Under the pieces are notes generated by a model that worked only from the letters and a program-made list of their open reading frames with translations, ran no database searches and was not told the DNA's origin. Of a stretch of DNA of 64,000 nucleotides, positions 57,903-64,000 are shown piece after piece. The number at the start of each line of letters is the position of its first letter. Position 1 is the stretch's first letter. A program made the position numbers and the translations under genes. Source of the DNA: Biomphalaria glabrata. Lineage: Eukaryota; Mollusca; Gastropoda; Planorbidae. The DNA is taken from the NCBI RefSeq assembly GCF_947242115.1, contig NC_074715.1:47951086-48015085 (forward strand), read 5' to 3'.

Positions 57903-58173
57903 AAGTTCCCCTTTCAGACCCTGTGGTCTATAGGGCAGAAGATGTAAATGTCATCTGTCACTGTGGCCTACGGTTTACGAGGGTGTCATGTGGCCAGCAC
58001 CACGACCAACCGCCTTTACTTTGACCAACTAATGTCAGGTACCCATTAGGGCTGGGTGGACTCAGAGGCGCTCAAAGATCCCGAAATGAAATATCCCAGT
58101 CTTCACAAGGATTCGAACCCGGGACCACCGGTTCGGAAGCCAAGCATTTTACCGCTCAGCCACCTCGCCTCCA
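57903..58173 (-). mobile_element. SINE family B, full-length reference copy
   Basis: On the minus strand a tRNA-like head (GCGGTAAAATGCTTGGCTTC; B box GGTTCGAATCC) is followed by a ~180-bp body with TAATGGGTACCTGACATTAG. The tail is near the AAAG at 57900. Confidence 0.82.
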
Positions 58174-59455
58174 AAAAAAAAGACATAAGCTTAATAAAAC
58201 CTTGTACAATAAAAAATAATAAACGTATTTAGGCTAAATGACTACCACCTATCGTTGAAAATGAAATTTAAAACCAAATGAAATAAACTTTTGAAACTTT
58301 TTTTTTTTTAGTTAATTCTTTTTTTTTTCTGGACTTCACTGTATATAGATATTAGAAACAAGCAGAAGCTCAGCGGAAGCACTGTATGCATATGTAAACT
58401 GTTACATTATTACGGGAAATGTGTTTGGGAGAGGACCCCCCCCTCCCAAATAGTCCTCCAATTGCTGTATGACGGGTAACCCTAAATTGACTTAAAGTCC
58501 TAAGACATTAAGGCAGGGTGGAGTATTACCCTGTAAAATCTAAAAAGATTTTTAAGAATACGAGGGACAATCATTGTGCTACGAGGGCTCATATTAAAAT
58601 AGAGAAAATTGTAAAATATTTAGTGTATTAAGGGCTTTACTGCAATCTAAAAGCGACGCTTTCGAGGTCGGTCCATCGGCTCCCGGGTATTAGCTCCAAT
58701 GCCTGTATATCCAGTCCGCCCCTGCTTTTAAAAGAAAGATACTAGATGTACTTTACTGACACACTTGCTATGATAGCGCCAGAAATATGACGTAAGGGCC
58801 TTAGTTCTATATTTTATGTTAATCTCTAGATTCATCGTACTTTGGTCAACTTTCTAGGCCATGTTACATTGGATTCAACTCTGAAGTTATTTGATTTCTA
58901 CTAGTCATCCAAAAATGAACACTTAACTACTCTCGGATAAAATATTGTTTCATGCATCTATACAGAGTCGTAAGGATGGACAAAAGTTGACTAAAAAGTT
59001 GGGGGGGATTGGGGAGAAAGTTTTCTTGTTGCCTTAAGGCTGTGCAAAACACAACTCATGTCGCGAGTCGGGAGTCGAATCCGAGTTCCCTAGATTTTGT
59101 CTCCCAGTCACACATCTCAACTGATTGTAATAGAACAAAGTATGGTCCAGGCGGAGGTCACGGTCCAGGACGCTAGAGGAAGAAGAAAAAGAAACCGATA
59201 GTAAATTCATGTAATTACTGCAACCGGGAAAATGTGTGTGTGTGGGCGGGGGTAACAACGGTATTGAAACTATAATAAACAAAAAAAAAACAACCCAGCT
59301 AAACAAAAAATTAAAATTTAATAATAATAATAATAATACAATACAATCACATAAGCGCGCACACTCATTTAGGATTACACTTACATCATTCGTAGCAAAG
59401 CAACAAATCTGACACTGTTTTTCTTTTAGAAAAGTTTATTTTGATTTTTTTAAGC
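58174..59455. other. intergenic with SINE D fragment
   Basis: A minus-strand SINE family D fragment lies at about 58985-59095 (GCGAGTCGGGAGTCGAATCC on the plus strand). An AAT run is at about 59318-59336. No gene is seen. Confidence 0.45.
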
Positions 59456-59530
59456 ATACGAAAATAACATCTATCTCTCTCTCTCTCTTTATCTATCTCT
59501 CTCTCTCTCCCTCTCTCTCTCTATCTGACT
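59456..59530. repeat. CT microsatellite
   Basis: TCTCTCTC with a few TATC interruptions. Confidence 0.9.
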
Positions 59531-60648
59531 CTTTCACTGTTTACCCGTTTCTCTTTCCTTCGCTACACACGATTAATTACAAAAAGTGCAACTTTAAGTA
59601 TTTTCTTGTAACCATTTTTTTCTGTATCACAAACCTAACTAGGTAAGTATTTATGTAGCTCTACAGTCACACGGACCAAGTCAAATATCTCTCTTCAGAA
59701 ATTGCAACTTTCAGTTGTTCAGTTTTCCTATTGCCAACGATATGAGCTGAAAGTGTACTCTATCCACTCTTTTAACAACAAGATAATCATAAAAAAATAC
59801 TTAAAAAAAAAAACAACAAAATATCAAACAAAAATAATTAAGTACAACTATTTAATTATTTAATAAATTAATTTTTTGTTAGTGATTCATGTTTTGTCAG
59901 GAACCAATGAATAGTTGCGCAAAGTTTAAACTTGAACCGAGAATGGGAAGTGGGAGAAATAACGTTAACAAACTTTGTAGCAGACACAGTGAGTTGATAG
60001 AAGTGTTGTAAAAATGGCTCTGTAAATAACGTTAAAACAGATTTTATTGACAAGGTGAAACTTACAAATAATCTTGCAGCTGATCGTGAAAACAATGCAG
60101 TTTGTTTAGAAGACCTGTTTTTTTTTTTGGTGGGGTGGGGGTGGGTGTGTGTTTCTGGGCGTTTCATCGAAAACTATTCACTTCATAAATCTGTTTTGTT
60201 TCTTTTAATTTTGACTTTAAATTTTTAAGTCATCATTGAAGAGAAACAAAGACTAAATTCATATGAAATAGCGAAAATCGAAATGAATCTAAAAAGTTTG
60301 TATCTATTAGATTCTATGTAGTCAAAACAATGAGTTGAAAAAAATGAATATATACTTTAACTCTTTCTCTTCTAACTGACGATGCCATCGTTGATTTTAA
60401 CCCATTAAACTGAATGGATTTTTGGATTTATAAACTTGAATTTGTGTTGTGTAAAAAGAGAATGCATAATTCTATACTAAAATATAACATTTACTTATAA
60501 CAAACAAAAAAAGTTATTGAAGTTTAACCAGAACAGGATTGTGAAATACAAATGAGCAAAATGAATAATACTATGGGGAACGTGGAAAATAAGTCTGGAG
60601 AGAAAGAGTTAAATTGTTCACAGGACGATCATGTTCAGAGTTTAATGC
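59531..60648. other. intergenic, repeat R fragment
   Basis: Block 1 of repeat R appears inverted at about 59890-59975 (GCGCAAAGTTTAAACTTGAA, GGGAGAAATAACGTTAAC). The rest is AT-rich and non-coding. Confidence 0.4.
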
Positions 60649-60836
60649 CACACCACGCCAGCTATCTGATGGTCAGTCTGTCTGTCACAAACCGCTGTGA
60701 GCCCACACCACACCAGCTATCTGATGGTCTGTCACAAACCGCTGTAAGCCCACACCACACCAGCTATCTGATGGTCTGTCACAAACCGCTGTGAGCCCAC
60801 ACCACACCAGCTATCTGATGGTCAGTCTGTCACCTA
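60649..60836. repeat. minisatellite, 47-bp unit, ~4 copies
   Basis: The unit is CACACCACACCAGCTATCTG then ATGGTCTGTCACAAACCGCT and GTAAGCC. The first and last copies have an extra CAGT/CTGT block. Confidence 0.9.
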
Positions 60837-61270
60837 GGTCATTATCTGCAAGCCAGTTCTCTGAAATCAAGTGATCTCTTCGTCTATTTGCTTGTACTTA
60901 ATATCAAATACAAATATCTGAGAGACTGCGAGCTCTTTACTTATTATTCAGTCTATCTGCTAATTATAGTCACTAATCTGTCAGCCTAAGTACTAGTTAA
61001 TAATATGTTAACTAGTTAACTGCTGAAATAAGATTATACACAAATTCAATCTTATAACACAATTTAAATTGTTAAATTTTGGAAAAAAATGTTTTATTAT
61101 AGGAAAGTGATAATGTACACAGATAATTGTAGAATTTTTAAGCATAGCAGAAGAATTATTTAGAAATGAAAGCCATAAAATTGAGGAATGTATGTTACAA
61201 AAAAAAAATAAAATAAAAATGGTTCCCTGCAAAAGAAACACATGTATGCACAATATCTACTCCAACATTT
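60837..61270. other. spacer, no gene seen
   Basis: AT-rich DNA. The small minus frame at 61008-61253 has no domain. Confidence 0.4.
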
Positions 61271-61490
61271 AAAGCGGTGGTAGAGTAGTTTGAATCTCTG
61301 TGAAGACTTGGATTTTGAATTTCGGGATTTTTAGAACGTCCCTGAGTCCACCAAACTCTAATGGGTAACTGACTAAAGTTTGGGAAATTAAATGCGGTCG
61401 GTCGTTGAGCTGGCCACATAACACCCTGCTCGTTAACCGTTGGCCAAAGAAACCTTACCATCATCTTCCCTATAGATCGCAAGGTCTGGG
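61271..61490 (+). mobile_element. SINE family B, opposite orientation
   Basis: The head AGCGGTGGTAGAGTAGTTTG and B-box-like TTTGAATCTC are followed by GAAGACTTGG, CTCTAATGGGTAACTGACTA, GCTCGTTAACCGTTGGCC and ATAGATCGCAAGGTCTGGG. The A box is shortened. Confidence 0.7.
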
Positions 61491-61759
61491 CACTTGATTT
61501 AACTAAATCATCTCTATATTTCTTTAAAGTTGTTCTTTACATTGTTGATCCATGTTCTAATCCCATTCAATATTATTCATTAGTCCTTGTTTTATGTGAC
61601 CTGTGTTCAGTGATATAAATGATTGATCTCTTTACTAAATATACAGCCTTTATTTAATAGCTATATTCTTGACTTATTGATTTATTCCGTTCTGAGAGTA
61701 CAAACATTTGAATGAAGAATTAAAAAAAAGATTAAATATTAATAATGCTGTGTGGTTAT

Positions 61760-64000
61760 TTATCGCCTTCGTATAAATTTTACCCACAATCCATTGGTAG
61801 CTTTTAGGTGCATTTTACTGATCTGAATTGGAAAAACCGATTTACTACACGGGACAGGGGTCAGTTGCTGTAGTATGGTCACCAAGACCATCTTTAACTC
61901 TAAAAGTGCCAGTCTCATTCCAATGCAGCTGCGTGGACCGTGTCCAAATGGAAGGTGAGCCATTGGATGCCGGGACGCCTTGTTCTCAGAGTTGAAGCGT
62001 TCTGGATCAAACTTCTCAGGTTCCGGATAAATTTCCGGATCGTGGTGAATGGCGTACACCGGCACGCCTACGACCATATCCTTAGGGATTTGTATCCCGT
62101 GTATCACCGTATCCTCGACACATATCCGGGTGTTGAAGAAGCCGGGCGGCGCCAATCGCATTGACTCGTTAATGCACATATCGATGTAGGTCAGTGACTG
62201 GACCTCGTCGTAATCAGGAAATTGTTCGCCACATTTGTCGTCCACCTCTTCCTGAGCTTTTTGACAACATTCTGGGTTCAAGGCCAGATAGAACAAGGTG
62301 AAGGACAACACAGTTGACACTGTTTCAAACCCTGCCAGTATAAAGGCTAAAGCTTGTCCCTGGGGATAGAATGTATACAAACATCAGTAATATTTTTAGA
62401 TATTTAATTATTGATTGATCAGATACTTACATTAAAAATAATTGAGAAATATTGTACCAAATGTTAAATGATTTTCAGACTTTTCTATATTCCGTTATAA
62501 TTTTATCTCAAACTTCAATACAGAAGATTTTGAGAAGTAGGCAAAACCATGCTAGACAACCTTTAGTGTATCCCGAATAGAAAATTCAGAAATACTTCTT
62601 TTGTGCATATGAGATCTCTGGTTAACATCAAAAGCTGTTTGTATGAAAATCTCTAATACTTTTTCTATGTTGTTTAAATATTGGTTGCATTTAGTATGAA
62701 TAAACAAAATGCTAACGCACATTTATTTTTAAAATTAATAAAATATATTAGCCTACTTAGGCTTTGACTATTTTTATTACATGCATAAGACATGTATTGA
62801 AAAACAATTATAATAATTATGCAAAAGTACATTGCAGTATTTTTGTTTACTCTAGATATTGAGGTCTTAACATGAAGCCATAAGATTATGGATTTGAATT
62901 CGTTCGACATTTTTTATGAATACATTTAACCGCAAGAGAAGTAACTTCATTTCAACTGGTAGTCAGGAGAAGGTAACAAACTAAAAGTTAAAGCGTTTAA
63001 ACTTACAACATTCACGTTAGCAGTTGACACTGAAACATTAAATACTTTTTTTTTTTCAAAATGGACAGGCTGCAGCTGAAAGTGAGCTATAAACAAGGTA
63101 GACCTACTCTTAATTCTTCTGATGTTTTATGCGTAAAGGTCATAGAAAAAAGAAAACAAAAACATTATTTGAAAAAGCCAATATCTTCTTTAGAGTGTTC
63201 CAGGGCATTTAACACCTAACAATATGTTCGTACATAAAATTGGAAAGTGACATTCTCAAATTAAAAAAAAAGTTCAAGCATACGAACTTTTAAAAAATCT
63301 GTCCGTGAAATATTAAAACCGAACATCCAGCCTTATACAACGCTAAATTATTCTTTAGAAATCACATAATTACATAAGTTTAACTATCACCAAGAAATAA
63401 AAAGTTTAGTCTGAGTTTGTTTTAGAGAAATTTCTCATCGCAGGATGGCTGCCTGGTCGTGTGGTATGCGCTTTGGGCTGTTGTCTCAATAGTACCGAGT
63501 TCGGGCTCTGCCCGCCGTCACCCTTCGCCGTACTGCGGTAGTTTTGATCAAGGATCTAATAATCTTCAATTCTGAAGGAACTTGCAACTCTTAAAACAGA
63601 CGAAAGTTACCAATTTATATTTAGACTTACGTGAATTTCAGATCGTGTCAATTTTTTCACACCTGGTTGTTCAGACTCGGCTTCTGCTCTCATAACAAGA
63701 TCTACAAAGTCATTGACAGTGCCCATTCGCTCTTCCTTTTTTCTGTCTTCAATCACCTGATCTATCAATTCAGCAAAGTACTCTAAAGATCTCTGAGACA
63801 GCACGGGTATTTCTAATGCTGTCAACAAAGTCTTCACCACTGGGAAGAAATAGATTAAAGTAATTATAGCCGCGTTTGGGTTCATGACTTTTTTGGCTTC
63901 AATGGCGAATTTATTCTTGGGATCTCTCTGAGTGTTAATCTCCAAGCCGAACCCAGTGCTGGCAATGACGTCAAGAGCGAAGTTGGAACAGATGTCTTTG
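61760..64000 (-). CDS. cytochrome P450 gene C (CYP3A-like), exons 2-3, partial
   Basis: Exon 3 is 61760-62359 (199 residues plus stop). Exon 2 ends at 63631 and runs off the window at 64000. Exon 1 is outside. The intron is phase 0 (TTCAC|GTAAGT, cccag|GGA), as in genes A and B. Exon 3 has AGFETV in the I-helix (Glu in place of Asp, a normal variant), NESMR as ExxR, FDPERF, and the haem loop FGHGPRSCIG. It is clearly a paralogue of A and B but more diverged from them than they are from each other. The C-terminal tail is three codons shorter. Intron 2 carries a family A SINE (63442-63600). An AATAAA on the minus strand is at 61649-61654. Confidence 0.9.
63442..63600 (+). mobile_element. SINE family A in intron 2 of P450 gene C
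   Basis: Head AGGATGGCTGCCTGGTCGTG, then TGGTATGCGC and a weakened B box (AGTTCGGGCTC). The tail CTGAAGGAACTTGCAA is recognisable. Confidence 0.75.

Noticed and set aside
57903-58173. tRNA gene on the minus strand
   Set aside because: The B-box region belongs to SINE family B, which occurs at least six times in the window.
60552-60794. 80-codon plus frame
   Set aside because: Most of it is the 47-bp tandem repeat, and the unique start is short and without features.

Overview
The window looks like nuclear DNA of a heterobranch (panpulmonate-type) gastropod. This is inferred from split genes with GT-AG introns, AT-rich repeat-laden intergenic DNA, many tRNA-derived SINEs and hAT-type MITEs, and protein-coding exons that read as animal proteins (P450 clan 3, UQCC2, a SAMD1-type winged-helix protein). 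The species cannot be fixed from the sequence alone. No rRNA, genuine tRNA gene or CRISPR array was found.

Host genes are few. A SAMD1-like chromatin-reader gene has its first coding exon at 17568-18419 (-). An intronless, probably N-myristoylated orphan protein lies at 34021-34635 (+). An intronless UQCC2 homologue lies at 37311-37661 (+) and an NDUFB2-like small protein at 57236-57499 (+). Three CYP3A-like cytochrome P450 genes sit head-to-tail on the minus strand: A at 41857-44214, B at 47891-54920, and C at 61760 to beyond the window edge. A and B are complete, each built from three exons with phase-0 introns at identical places; exon 2 is 675 bp and exon 3 is 609 bp in both. Gene B differs mainly in that its first intron has been inflated by an LTR element.

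The rest is mobile and tandem DNA. 0-7 kb: a hAT MITE carrying a SINE, a 954-bp hAT transposase relic with perfect 8-bp target duplication, and two minisatellites. 7.1-10.8 kb: a nearly whole RTE-like LINE with its own 12-bp duplication, nested in a hAT-type MITE. 12-16.5 kb: MITEs, SINEs and a long AT microsatellite. 19-23.6 kb: LINE tails, a GA tract and dispersed repeats. 24-28.2 kb: a DNA transposon with iterated terminal repeats, holding a LINE tail, an AT microsatellite and an LTR element. 28.7-32.7 kb: three minisatellites with 36, 39 and 27-bp units. 44-64 kb: the P450 cluster, threaded with SINEs, MITEs and a second LTR element.

The most unusual signal is the pair of LTR elements (25872-27862 and 49903-53786). 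Their LTRs look unrelated beyond the termini. Both carry a single related gene for a SAP-domain, Cys-rich, Arg-tailed protein with no visible polymerase. They share a tRNA-Leu-type primer site, a polypurine-flanking hairpin with a covarying base pair, and insertion into AT microsatellites with a 4-bp ATAT duplication. They look like one family of pol-less LTR passengers.
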